NCBI GenBank assembly: GCA_019918135.1 | Contig: WBZZ01004592.1 | Location: forward strand, 2,501-66,500 | Direction: 5' to 3' | Length of the DNA stretch: 64,000 bases | DNA from: Paulinella micropora | Taxonomy: Eukaryota > Cercozoa > Imbricatea > Euglyphida > Paulinellidae | In this document: positions 10,708 to 20,116 of the stretch, in pieces | Layout: each line of letters opens with the position of its first letter | Numbering within the stretch: the stretch's first letter is position 1 | Made by a program: the position numbers and the translations under genes | Notes under the pieces: model-generated | The model's input: the letters and a program-made list of their open reading frames with translations, nothing else | Told to the model about the DNA's origin: nothing | Databases searched by the model: none

Positions 10708-11399
10708 AAGTGTTTATACACGAGTTCCATTTTGTCCTGAGATTGCACCGGAAAGATTAATAGATAATCTAACTGCTTAATGGCTTCTGGCCGAAGGTCG
10801 TTTAAATACTTGCTTGACATAATCACCTTTGATTTATAGTGTCTATTATTTTTTAACAAATCACTTACTGAGTTGTTTCTTAATCCACTCCCTAAATCGT
10901 CCAAAACAAAAACAACCTCTGGCAAAATATACTTACTTTGTCTTTCTTTCGCCTCCGCTGCGCTCTGTTTCTTTTTTTCTTCTTTTCAGAAATAAAGAAA
11001 TTGTGGCTTCTCTATTTCCTCTTAGTCCTGTTTTACTTCTCCTTCGTGTTGCTCGTCATGACTGTTCAGTTTGTCTAACTCATAATCAATGACATTAACA
11101 CCATCTGATTTAAGAAATGTATAAATTGCCATCGGGTTGCATCTGTTCTTAAAGTGCTTTACCATTGCTTTATAAATGTAGTCATTGTGAATTGTTGAAG
11201 CAATAATGGCAATACGGGTTTTTCTGTCGGTAGTTAGTTTCAGTATTTCAAAGAGTGCTGTAGTTTTCCCGCTCTTCTTACGTGCAAGCAAGAATATATT
11301 ATCATACTGCTCATTGAATAATTTATAGCCCTTGGCTTTTTTATCTCCGTTTCCATCCTGCTTCGCAGGCTTAACTTTGACATTGTTTATTTTTTGCAT
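10708..11399 (-). pseudogene. Polinton-1 packaging ATPase (truncated, frameshifted)
   Basis: Homologue of the intact ATPase at 56167-56988. The start at 11399 gives MQKINNVKVKP, matching MEKINDIRVRP of the other copy. A Walker A motif ARKKSGKTTALF is present, followed by IVIIAST-type sequence. The frame shifts near 11.02 kb; the next frame has the Walker B strand VVFVLDDLGSG and the VIMSSKYLNDL stretch. The last 40 or so codons are replaced by copia sequence after YKHL. In Polintons this FtsK/HerA-type ATPase packages DNA into the capsid. It cannot be functional here. Confidence 0.85.
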
Positions 11400-11525
11400 T
11401 GATATTTTAGAATTGCGATTCGTGCTCCGCACTCTCTCTTATTCTAAAACATCGTTTTTTCTTTATTGTTTAAATTAAATCAGTTGTTGATGTTTGTTGA
11501 AGACGTAGTATGAAACAAATATCAG
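11400..11525 (-). promoter_or_regulatory. Upstream cassette of ATPase gene, copy 1
   Basis: Read on the minus strand: GATATTTGTTTCA, then ACGTCTTCAACAAACATC, an AT-rich spacer, AAAAAACGATG, and the imperfect palindrome TTTTAGAATAAG...ATTCTAAAA directly before the ATG. Almost the same order occurs on the plus strand at 16866-17018 before the integrase, and the palindrome alone at 16309-16354. Being repeated at three starts of one element suggests a promoter or 5'-leader element. Confidence 0.6.
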
Positions 11526-11884
11526 CCTACGAACTCTAGGCACAAAACAATTCTTCCCGCTAAATTTCCTATGTCAATATTTCCGCTGTCGGTTTCAAGG
11601 ACTTTAAATGTATATTGTCTGTCAGTCCTTCCGACAACACCCAAATTATAACTGAGATTTGAAATGTTTGCTGTGGTGCTGTCAGCAAATGTTCCAATAA
11701 TTCCAATTCTGTCCATATAAAGAATTCTGGTTTTGGTTTCGGTCTGGTCGTTCATATAGTGGATAAACTTAACATTCATTTTGGTGGGTGTGAATGACAT
11801 TTGAATATTTTTATTAAATGTTTTGCTTCCTCCAGCAAAATCATTGATTAGAAAAATAATCTTTTAGTATTTGAACTCACTCAT
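11522..11884 (-). pseudogene. Small conserved structural-type protein, Polinton-1 copy (one stop)
   Basis: A protein of about 120 aa whose counterpart is at 57002-57363. The shared core is NDFAGGSKTF, then NVK(F/Y)IHYMND, DRIGIIGTFADS and SNLSYNLG. The ATG at 11884 starts MSEFKY, followed by a TAA where Polinton-2 has CAA (Gln); the frame then runs to 11522. I do not recognise the family. Its position between ATPase and fibre cassette suggests a minor virion protein. The part after the TAA could still be translated from a later ATG (11800). Confidence 0.6.
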
Positions 11885-11910
11885 CATATATTTTGTATAA
11901 TATAAAAAAA

Positions 11911-12126
11911 ATGATTTTAATATTCTTGTTTATGTGGTCTGTGTTAGGTCGGACTGCCTGCGACTTTTACTCACGGATAAGCGAAAAAAAGAATGAGAGT
12001 TGTGCTTATTGTATAAAGCAAGGAATAGAAACTAAATTCAAATATGTTTTCATAAATAACGGAAATAATATGTGTCGTAGTTTTGATGATGCTTTGCCTT
12101 TAATGTGTGCTGGCGATAATAGATAG
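11911..12126 (+). CDS. Small secreted Cys-rich protein, Polinton-1 copy
   Basis: 71 codons from the ATG at 11911. Residues 1-14 form a hydrophobic signal peptide (ILIFLFMWSVLG). The mature part has the pattern C-D-F-Y-S-R...C-x2-C...C...C, resembling the spacing of small plexin/PSI-like disulphide domains, though that is only an impression. Homologues: 29961-30212(-) in the PLV and 57391-57653(+) in Polinton-2. In all three elements it converges on, and nearly touches or overlaps, the membrane-protein gene. Likely secreted or virion-surface; function unknown. Confidence 0.6.
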   Translation: MILIFLFMWSVLGRTACDFYSRISEKKNESCAYCIKQGIETKFKYVFINNGNNMCRSFDDALPLMCAGDNR

Positions 12127-12150
12127 TATATGACACATATATAAGAGTGC

Positions 12151-12504
12151 TCACTTCTTACTTGAAGAAGGCGAAGGAAGGCAGATACCGATAAGCAAGG
12201 TTAAAATACAGAGATAAGTATTAGCAACCTCGCATGGTAAGTTCTTTTCAGATAGCATCACGATACAAAGGGTGATGATGGTGATAATGATACATATTTG
12301 AAATAAGTATTTAATAAGTCGGCTGTCGGTTGGTCTGTTTTTTATACAACAACAATTCCAGTTATCTTCCAATTCATGCTGTATTTTTTTCTCCTCAGTA
12401 TTTAGTTCTACTTCAAGAACACTGGATTTTAATTCTGGAGTTAGTTCGCAGTCTATTTCAATGACTGGCGGTGGTCTATGAAATCTGGTTGCATTATTTG
12501 ACAT
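12151..12504 (-). CDS. Two-TM membrane protein of the fibre cassette, Polinton-1 copy
   Basis: 117 aa, intact. N-terminal half hydrophilic (RFHRPPPVIEI, then acidic/Lys-rich), a Cys cluster NWNCCC, then two hydrophobic segments (about residues 68-86 and 95-111), and a C-terminus PSPSSSKK. The Polinton-2 (57642-57983) and PLV (29622-29975) homologues keep the PTDSR/KTDSR linker, the C(E)xAN motif and the PSPSSSKK tail. Its conserved place right after the fibre gene suggests a virion or host-membrane partner of the fibre. Confidence 0.7.
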   Translation of the reverse strand: MSNNATRFHRPPPVIEIDCELTPELKSSVLEVELNTEEKKIQHELEDNWNCCCIKNRPTDSRLIKYLFQICIIITIITLCIVMLSEKNLPCEVANTYLCILTLLIGICLPSPSSSKK

Positions 12505-12577
12505 TTGAAAATACGACTGCTCGGATTTCGGCTAGTTGGTTTGCTTGGTCTTGTAGTATATTCATGAGATTATTATT

Positions 12578-15500
12578 TTATTTTTCTAAATTAACTACTT
12601 TTTCTGATAATTGTTGAACCGCCTTAATTAACGGTGCAATAAACTCTGAATAATTTATGCCATAACCGACATCACCACTATCAATACATTTAACATCTTC
12701 TGGATTAACACTCACACCTTTCAATTCGCATTCTTTTCTTTGCTTTGGACACGGAACCATAATTGTTTCTTTTATAAAACCGCCAAAATCTGACATATCT
12801 ATTTCTGTTAGTATTTCTTCTAATTCTTGTGCTATTAAACATGTCCTACATTTCTTGTTGTCATCAATCATACGATAGCATACTGGATTTAACTTATTAA
12901 TAAAATCTAAGCCTAAACATTCCTATATATCTTCTTTTTTTCTCCTGTCTGAATATTGAATTGGATTAGACAATACCCATAACTGCCCATCGCTTGTTCT
13001 TAATGACATTAAAGCAGTATTTGAACTATTCTCCCATATGAACCCACTCGTTGAAGAATTATTCACTCTAAATCTAATGGAATAAGAAGTTAATCCTCCG
13101 CCTACTCCTCCTGCTGGTGCTGTCCATCCACTTAATGATTTACTCGCCACAGACTGAGACATATAAATCCCCCAGTTTGAATCAGTAGCATCCCATACAA
13201 ATATTCCTCTCTCATTCGTCCCGTCTGTTTGTCCTTGAATTGCTATTTTTGCCCCATTAGTTGTTGCCGATGCAGTTGTTAGCACCCCAGAATATATAAT
13301 TCCCGCATTTGCCGTTAGTGCCTTTGAAGCAGTAATTCCCTCATTATCAATTCTAAATAATTCATTTGTGGCACCATAGTAAAATATGTGATTATCAGTT
13401 GAAGCATTAACATTATAAATCAATGTATTACTAGCAATACAAAATCCATAAAATCCAGTTGTTGATGGTGTTCCACTATCATACAAAACAAGTTTATTGT
13501 TTGCCAACGCACTTCTATCAATAAACACACTTTTACCCGCTCCTACTACTATATTGTCGCTTGTTGTTAATGTTGTTGTTGATATCCCCGCACTAGCCGT
13601 TATCAATCCTTTTGTCCATAAAGTCCCGTTTGCCCCATTTAATGACATTAACAATTGCTCTGCTGAATTTTCCCACACAAAACCATCTGCCGAAGCAAAA
13701 CCAGACCTAAATCTTATAGCAAAGCCTGAAATATCGTTGCCTGCCACCGCAGTTCCTCCACCTAATGATTTACCAGCCCCCGGTTGAGCCATATAAATAC
13801 CCCATCCTGAGTTGTCGGTATCCCACATAAATATTCCTTGCACATTTCCTCCATCTACTTTATTTTGAATAGATAACTTACAACCACCATCTGCTGTTAT
13901 TAATCCACTCACTGTTAGTGTTCTTGTTGATATCCCAGCGGTTGAAGTAATCGTAGTTCCCGTTATTGTTCCGCCATTTGTTATATTGTTTGAGTTCATA
14001 TCTAAGGCACCATAAAACCGCATACCCCCAGCATTGTTAAAACGGACAATGTCAGACGAAGCACTTTTATTATCCAAAAGTTTTGAAATATAAAGTCCCG
14101 CCCCTTTTACATCAGATGCTACATTCGTAAATACATAACCTCGTTGGTTTGCGGTTCCACTTGTAGAGGTATTTAGAGTAAATAAGAAATACTGATAATC
14201 TCCTGATGTCTGTGAAAAGAATATATCACCTCCATTTTGGTTTAATATCCTCGCCCCATTATATGTTATATTTCCGCCATTAGTGATAGTTTGATTATTA
14301 AAATCAGCATTGTTTGTTAAAGTTAGATATTTTATCACAGTGCTCGCACCATTAAATGTTTTACTTCCTGTTATGGTTTGGTCTGTTGTTAGTTTTACAT
14401 TTTGCCAGTCCAATGTGTCCGCATACCCTTTTGTCGCTCCGTCCGTTGCTAATGTCGGAGTTCCAAGGTTGGCTATTTTGCTACTATTACAATCTAGCCC
14501 CGAAGCATTTACCCAACCGACAATCGTCCCGTCAATAATAAAACTTATTTTTTTCGCAGAAATTTCAAAGTTGTAATATGTTGCAGTTTTCATATCCAAA
14601 CTAGCAATTGACCCGATATTACTGGTAGAATTGAAAACGATAAATGTGCCCTTTGTTGTTGAATTGATTGAATTTCCCGTTATTTCAACACCACTGCTAT
14701 ATGTCTTAATTCCTGCTATGGTTTGGTTTCCTGTTAGTTTCACATTTTGCCTGTCTAATGTATCCACATAACTTTTGTTTGCTCCGTCCGTTGTTGCTGA
14801 TGGTGTGGCTAAGTTTGTTATTTTGTTGTTATTGAAAGATAGTGTTGTGCTAGTTGCGGTTATAATTAAATTATTACCCGAATATAACTCAACATACGAA
14901 CCAGTTATTTGTATCGGATACCAAGTCGCTGTTGCTGTTTTTTGTGCGGCAATCATTCCTATTTTTGTATCAAAGGCTATGCCAATACTATCAAAAGTTG
15001 TAGGATTGGACGAACCACTTACTTCTAAAGTTGATGTAAATTTTTTATTCCCTGCTATGGTTTGGTCTCCTGTTAGTTTAACCACCGAAGTGTCAAGAGT
15101 AGAAACATCCACACCATCAACAAGATTAACATTTGTTATGCTTTGGCTTTTCATATCAATCCCCGCACTTGCATTTATTATACTGCTAAATGTTTTAATT
15201 CCTCCTATGGTTTGGTCTCCTGTTAGTTTGACCACTGAACCATCAACTGCGAGATTAGTGAGATTAATTCCATTATACGTAGAAGCCCCTGAAATAGCAT
15301 AACCATTCATATTTAGTCCTCCCGTCATACTGGCTGTGCCGTCTAATCTAAGAAAGGGTGATGTGGTGTTTCTCCATTGCCCCGTGCTATAAATGAGTAA
15401 TTTGTTATCTGCTGGTGTGCCTGTTATTAGCACATCGCTATGTGAGTCTATACTTCCACTCGCTGACACCTTATTATTATTATCATTATGTTCAAATATC

Positions 15501-16246
15501 CATTCATCAACATCTTTGTCATTTAGTAAATTAACTCCTGTTATATTCAAATATCCTCCCATACTAATATTACCAAATCCATCAACATTTATCGGAAATA
15601 TTTTATTTACCCAGTTTATTGAGTTATATGTTAGATAACTATTCATCGCCACTGGTGCTGTTATAACCACATCTGAAAGTGTATCAATTGAACCGAGGGC
15701 TGTATTCTTCCATTTACCTTCTACATCGTTGTAAGTTAAGTATTGCCCGCTCGCTTGTGCAAATATGTTTGTGTCTATCAAGTTATATAAACTTGTTTGG
15801 TGCGGATTGGAAGTATTGCTTCTGTGTTGAGTTGAGGATTTGACTTCATCATTATCTCTTACTCGTTGCTCTGTGTAGTATAAACGGCTTCCTTTTTTAA
15901 GGTCAGTCGTTGATTTTAAAGCGATACGTGTGTCAAAGCGGTTATCAGTCCAATAATAATTAAGTCCTTCTTTAAGGTCAGTTGTTGATTTTAAAGCGAG
16001 ACGTGTGTCAAAGCGGTTATCAGTCCAATAATAATTAAGTCCTTCTTTAATGTCCGCGGTGTTTTTGGTAGCCAGTCGTGTATCTAATCGGTCGTCAGTG
16101 TAATAAAGATTTATCGGGTCGGCATCTTCTGGCACTCTGTCTGTATTCAGACCGACTATGTTTGTGTTGGTAAGGTCTAAGTTAAGTATGTTTATACTAT
16201 CAACAGCCAACTCATTAAGGCCAAGTAATGATTGATATTGCGACAT
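12578..16246 (-). pseudogene. Tail-fibre-like protein with S74 domain, Polinton-1 copy (one TAG)
   Basis: A very long fibre of about 1220 codons read in one frame apart from a single TAG at 12920-12922. The N-terminus (MSQYQSLLGLNELAVDS) is followed by repeats of the LNYYWTDNRFDTRLALKSTT type. A long body comes next with many copies of VKLTGDQTI-AG-KTF and ATxTDGANKSYVDT, a pattern known from phage tail fibres. At the end is a peptidase-S74-type intramolecular chaperone (SDRRKKEDI...NPVCYRMID...LIAQELE). The TAG falls inside the S74 domain, where Polinton-2 has Lys. S74 domains trimerise fibres and cleave themselves off; here that would fail without readthrough. Confidence 0.8.
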
Positions 16247-16308
16247 AGATATATAAAATAAATATTTAATTTTAAAAATACTAAAATATAATAATCTTAG
16301 TATAGAAT

Positions 16309-16354
16309 ATTTTTAGAATAAGCGAGAGTGCGAAGCACGAAGTGAGATTCTAAA
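16309..16354 (+). promoter_or_regulatory. Palindromic 5' element before the acidic coiled-coil gene
   Basis: TTTTTAGAATAAGCGAGAGT, then GCGAAGCACGAA, then GATTCTAAA directly before the ATG at 16355. TTTAGAAT and ATTCTAAA form the outer stem and TGCG/AGCA an inner one. Two further copies lie before the ATPase and the integrase of the same element. Confidence 0.55.
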
Positions 16355-16873
16355 ATGCCATCTCCCGAAGCAAGTCGTAAGAACTGGGGTAAGGCTGTGG
16401 AAAGTATTAAGAGTAAGAAACAGCAAAAGGTAGAAATAGCAAAAGAGAAATTAGCAAAGTGTAGAAAGGCTTATGTAGGCGATGATGAAGAGATGGAGGA
16501 AAAGATAAACCGCATGGCTGAAATGGGTGTTGCTAATGATATCATTAATGGAAAAGACCAAGATGATACACCAGAAGAAAGCAGTGATAGCGATGAAGAA
16601 TGTGATTTTACTGATATCATTGCTGAAAAGATGGCTAAGATGAAAATAAGAAGAAAGAAAGCGGAAGCAAAGAAGAAAGTAACTAAAAAGCCTGTGCCTG
16701 AGCCTGAGCCTGATGAGAGCGAAAGCGAAAGTGAAGAAAGTGGAGAAGAAATACAAGTAAAGAAAGGTAAAGGTAAAAAGTCAAACATATCAGTTAATGT
16801 TTATAACCAAGCAGAAAAGCCAAGCAAGAAGGAAAAAAATAATGAAATAGATAGAGTGTTTTTAAAATTTTGA
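16355..16873 (+). CDS. Acidic/basic coiled-coil protein, Polinton-1 copy
   Basis: 172 aa, intact. The basic N-terminus (about 1-50), the acidic middle (EESSDSDEECDFTD), the KMAKMKIRRKK helix, a second acidic run of Glu/Ser, and the C-terminal strand SVNVYNQAEKP...FLKF are shared in order with 61695-62210 of Polinton-2. I do not recognise the family. The alternation of strongly charged blocks would suit a nucleic-acid or histone-like partner or a scaffold. Transcribed divergently from the fibre gene (110-bp gap). Confidence 0.6.
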   Translation: MPSPEASRKNWGKAVESIKSKKQQKVEIAKEKLAKCRKAYVGDDEEMEEKINRMAEMGVANDIINGKDQDDTPEESSDSDEECDFTDIIAEKMAKMKIRRKKAEAKKKVTKKPVPEPEPDESESESEESGEEIQVKKGKGKKSNISVNVYNQAEKPSKKEKNNEIDRVFLKF

Positions 16874-17018
16874 TATTTGTTTCAGACCTGATTCGACGAA
16901 GTCGAATCTACAACGTCTTCAACAAACATCGTCTGCGATTAAATAAAAATAAAAAGAAAAAACGATGTTTTAGAATAAGCGAGAGTGCGACAGCACGAAA
17001 CGCAATTCTAAAATATCA
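16866..17018 (+). promoter_or_regulatory. Upstream cassette of integrase gene, copy 2
   Basis: Same elements in the same order as the minus-strand copy at 11400-11525: GATATTTGTTTCA, CAACGTCTTCAACAAACATC, AT-rich spacer, AAAAAACGATGTTTTAGAAT and ATTCTAAAATATCAATG. This copy also carries an extra short palindrome GATTCGACGAAGTCGAATC (16890-16908). Confidence 0.6.
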
Positions 17019-18004
17019 ATGGACAGCAAACATACTCAGCAACAAGAAACTCCTGAGCAGACTGAGCGGAAAGAAAAACTTGAAGAAGTGGCCGAAATAC
17101 ATTTTCAATCAAAGCCTGCTAAGATATGGAACACGATAACCTCACCAGAAGCAAAACCACTAAGTCAAGTATTTATTGATTTAATGGATATGTCAAAGGT
17201 GGCGACAAAAAAAGGTAATGCTAACTATAATTTTGGATTAGTTGCTATTGATGTATATAGCCGTCGTGGGTGGATTGAGCCAGTCAAAAATAAAACAACT
17301 GGTTATGTCTTAGAAGGGTTAAAAAATATTTACTAAAAAAGTTCCTGAAAGAATTACTTCAGATAATGGCGGTGAGTTTAAGGGACAAGTCAGTGAATAT
17401 TTCAGACAAAATAATATTGAACATAGAACTGTCCAAGTAGGCGATCACAGAACAATAGGTATAATTGATAGCTTTATTAGAACAATACGAAATGAATTAA
17501 ACTTGATATGGGAATTTAATGAAAATTTTCAATGGGTTCCTATTATTCATGAGGTTGTTGATGCTTATAATAAAACATATCATACAACAATTACAGCAGT
17601 TCCGATTAATGTTTTGAAGGAACCGAAAAGAACACTCAGGAAATATACTGAAATCCTTTAATTAATGAATTCCCTAAAGGAACAAGAGTAAGAAAGGAAT
17701 TAGAAAGAACTATTTTTTCTAAATGGGACAAGCAATTCAGTAAAACTATATTCAAGGTTAAGGGCCGGAAAGGCTTCAAAGTTATACTCAGTGAAGAGGA
17801 CTTAGTCCGACCGTCAGAATTATTAAAGACAAATGTTGAAGAGCACCATAAAGAAGAAGGACCGAAGGAGCAATTATCGGACAAAGTAAAACAAATTACT
17901 AAAGAGAAAAAAATATTAATTTATTAAAATCATTGGACGTAAAACCGGAAAACATACGGAGCAGTGCTAGAATCAAAAAGAAAGTTGAAAAGTTGGACAT
18001 TTAA
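17019..18004 (+). pseudogene. Polinton-1 rve integrase (frameshifted, catalytic Glu altered)
   Basis: Three frames together match the Polinton-2 integrase. The rve core shows SQVFIDLMDMS (first Asp), VYSRRGWIEPVKNK, ITSDNGGEFKG (second Asp) and GDHRTIGIIDSFIRTIRNE. In Polinton integrases the third catalytic residue is the Glu of a V-E-R-F-x-R-T motif; here that position reads Asp. Frame breaks lie near 17.33 and 17.64 kb. The C-terminus has an SH3-like stretch (VKGRKGFKVILSEEDLV) and a basic tail; no chromodomain is evident. Homologous to 62377-63396. Confidence 0.85.
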
Positions 18005-18141
18005 TAAAAATAAATTAAAAGTAAACATTTGACATAACTTTTTCTCCTAAGTCCGTATTTGTTTAACATAACATTAATATAGACATACATGAAAAAGATA
18101 GTTTTTTATTAAGCAACCTAGAAGAAAAAAGATAGTTTTAA
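18005..18141. other. Junction Polinton-1 / PLV
   Basis: AT-rich sequence containing TAAACATTTGACATAAC and a local direct duplication (GATAGTTTT...TTAAGCAACCT twice, 18097-18151). TAAACATTTGACA also occurs in the large inverted repeat at 42.8-43.2 kb. The match is short and in AT-rich DNA, so I do not call a terminal repeat. Confidence 0.35.
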
Positions 18142-18719
18142 TTAAGCAACCTGAGTAGCACTGTAAATAGTTCGAACAGCCCTTCCGAAATATGAAACAA
18201 TGTCGGCCACATTTGGCCACGACCTGACCATAATGAATGAATCTGGCTCGCCATTATTTCCGACCAAAACAATTACATAGTTTGAAATTTCCGTAGGTGG
18301 AGTTCGATAACCCCAAACAATTACAGGAATAGAATTCGGCCTTGCAGTGTCTGACCAATTCGCCACACCCTCCTCCCTGTTGATTACAACATAGACTTCA
18401 CTAATTCTGATGACTACATTACGACTGCCGACAGGACGCCCTCCTTTCTTAGCCCCTTTTTTACGACCACCCCTTGGTACGTTCCAATCAGGGGGCTGAA
18501 TTGCTACATTATTTACCTCTTCAATTACTTCCTAATCGAACAAGATAACGAAAAGAAACAAATAACATAAGAAATGATTACCTCAACTGCGGGGTCTGGG
18601 ACTTTTTTTTCCTCTGCCTGCTGCATATAAACATATACATAAATGAAATTAGTTGATATGGTGTAAATTACCTTATTGTCAGGCTCCTCATGTTGCTCAT
18701 CTGGCTCGTTGTCCGACAT
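18142..18719 (-). CDS. Spliced gene of unknown function, about 158 aa, three exons
   Basis: Minus-strand exons 18672-18719 (48 nt), 18582-18620 (39 nt) and 18142-18531 (390 nt). The introns are 18621-18671 (51 nt, GTAATT...GCAG) and 18532-18581 (50 nt, GTAATC...TTAG), both phase 0. Joining them gives one open frame from MSDNEPDEQ to ATQVA. The N-terminus is acidic. A short basic patch (RGGRKKGAKKGGRPVG, about residues 44-59) precedes a body of about 95 residues rich in beta-branched residues. Family not recognised. A gene with the same 39-nt exon, intron sizes and phases lies at the right end of the window (63482-64000). Confidence 0.65.
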
Positions 18720-19021
18720 CTACACACGCAAAACAGCAAGGGTTTGGTCTTCTTTAGTGACTTTTTTGCTTTCTGAAAAAGTCAACAACTGACAAAAAAA
18801 TCTCAAGGTAAAAAACTTTTCTACAGAATTGGCAACAATTTTTGACTGATAGAATTACGGGATTTTCTGCTGACAATTTGAAATGCCAACAAAAAGGAAA
18901 AGCGAAAATTTTTTTACACCAGATACGAGAAAACACCAACTTTAGCTACTTGGTGCGGTGTTTTTTATGTCTACGCCAACTCTGACACTCGACAACTTTT
19001 GGTGTTAATCCAAAACCGATA
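18720..19021. promoter_or_regulatory. Divergent intergenic region
   Basis: 302 bp between the ATG of the spliced minus-strand gene (18719) and the ATG of the plus-strand coiled-coil gene (19022), so it should hold both promoters. It contains AT-rich runs and the near-repeats CACCAACTTT and TTGGTGTTAA around 18932-19011, but no clear TATA box. Confidence 0.35.
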
Positions 19022-19486
19022 ATGAGTGGGAGTGATGAAGAAAGTGTGGAGCGAGAAGAACCAAACCGACGGTTTGAGAAACTAAAGGATAAACCTTACT
19101 TTGACATAAATAGACTTAAGATAAGAAATGAAACAAGAAATGAAATAATACAAAGCAGACTTGATGAGAATGAACAAGAAATGATTGAGTTGGAGAAACA
19201 AAAAAGAGATTGTGAAAATAAAGCAAATGCGATTGAAGAAATACTTGCGAAACGAATTGGAGACAGAGAAAGAAAGGAGAAGATTGAACAAATGAAACGA
19301 GAAAAAAAGAGAGAAGAAGAACGAAAGAAGAAACAATTACGATTATTTGAACATTGGTTGAGTGCCGAAAATCAACCAATGGGAGTTGATGATGAGATTA
19401 AAGCAAGAAAGATGATTGATAGTGGAAAAACTTCAACAGAAATAATTCAGTCTTATGAAAAATACAAAAGACAAAGTATTGAGTAA
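19022..19486 (+). CDS. Charged coiled-coil protein, 154 aa
   Basis: A single open frame. Acidic N-terminus (MSGSDEESVEREEP), then a long Glu/Lys/Arg-rich helix (about residues 30-110) with heptad-like spacing of Ile/Leu, and a C-terminal segment FEHWLSAENQP...DEIKARKMIDSGK. No family recognised. The stop codon lies in a small stem AGTAATA-gtagt-TATTACT (19482-19500), possibly a 3'-end signal. Confidence 0.5.
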   Translation: MSGSDEESVEREEPNRRFEKLKDKPYFDINRLKIRNETRNEIIQSRLDENEQEMIELEKQKRDCENKANAIEEILAKRIGDRERKEKIEQMKREKKREEERKKKQLRLFEHWLSAENQPMGVDDEIKARKMIDSGKTSTEIIQSYEKYKRQSIE

Positions 19487-19787
19487 TAGTAGTTATTACT
19501 ACTAACTCCTTTTGCACATAGGAGTATAAACTAGTGTGTATTCAATTCAAAAAAATTATGCAAAAGCCCTCCTCCTTACAAGGAAATTTTATCTACCATA
19601 CTTGTTGTGTGTGGTAGGTAGAGAATACTGCAGAAGACTTCAAAAAAGGTAATTTAATAATAATTATTTACAAATAGCCTTTTTTCTTTCTTTTGTCTTT
19701 CTGTATTTGTTATAAATAGATAGACGAAATAATGAATAACGGCTCTTAGTGTGGTTTGTGTAGAGAAACTGCACTGAAAAAGTGTGC

Positions 19788-19834
19788 CGAAGTGGCCCCC
19801 TATACTACTAAGACTTACAAATGTTATATAAAAG
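19788..19834 (+). promoter_or_regulatory. GC-block/TATA promoter element
   Basis: CGAAGTGGCCCCCTATACTACTA (19788-19810) is 25 bp before an ATG. The same 23 bases occur in inverse orientation at 43270-43292, and similar (G)CCCCC-TATATATAG blocks precede plus-strand genes at 43868 and 44420. The layout, a GC-rich block directly against a TATA-like run, suggests a core promoter used by both elements. Confidence 0.55.
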
Positions 19835-20116
19835 ATGGCGGAGGAAATCAAACATGAGAAGTGCGGTAGGTGTAGATGCTGGATACTACCTACACAATTT
19901 TTGAATGACAAGGGACGAAGGTTGAAGACTTGTGAAAATTGTAGAATAAAAGGTAGAGCGGAGAGGGCTAGGTATAAATGCGAACATAATAAAGAAAAAT
20001 ACTCTTGCAATTACTGCGGTTCGAGGTACATGTGCGAACATAACAGAAATAAATACTATTGCAAGGACTGCGGGGTGGGGGGCAGAAACGCCAATGTAAA
20101 GAGTGCGGTGAGGTAA
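19835..20116 (+). CDS. Small Cys-rich zinc-binding protein, 93 aa
   Basis: N-terminal CGRCRCW and CENC pairs (residues about 8-36), then CEHNKEKYSCNYCG and CEHNRNKYYCKDCG, i.e. repeats of the C-E-H-N-x-x-x-Y-x-C-x-x-C-G unit often seen in proteins of large DNA viruses. These fit compact zinc ribbons or fingers. The last 15 residues leave the pattern (VGGRNANVKSAVR), which suggests a late frameshift or truncation. Probably a nucleic-acid-binding regulator; exact role unknown. Confidence 0.6.
   Translation: MAEEIKHEKCGRCRCWILPTQFLNDKGRRLKTCENCRIKGRAERARYKCEHNKEKYSCNYCGSRYMCEHNRNKYYCKDCGVGGRNANVKSAVR

Larger units (their letters stand above)
10708..18004. mobile_element. Polinton-1: truncated Polinton/Maverick (right part)
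   Basis: Gene order from left: ATPase(-), small structural(-), secreted Cys-rich(+), membrane(-), fibre(-), acidic coiled coil(+), rve integrase(+). It matches 56.2-63.4 kb gene for gene, in the same orientation. Everything left of the ATPase in Polinton-2 (polymerase B, capsid genes, protease) is missing. The right end is not defined by a visible terminal repeat; the last recognisable base is the integrase stop near 18004. Confidence 0.8.

Noticed and set aside
13497..15638. Antisense frames of up to 175 codons in the fibre gene
   Set aside because: Shadows of the repetitive fibre on the opposite strand; the same shadows occur in the PLV copy at 26.5-28.8 kb.
18005..18141. Polinton terminal inverted repeat
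   Set aside because: TAAACATTTGACA matches the palindrome at 43 kb over only 13 bases in AT-rich DNA, and no partner was found at the other element ends.
18754..18939. 61-codon minus-strand gene in the divergent promoter region
   Set aside because: No conserved features, and it lies in the likely promoter region of two better-supported genes.
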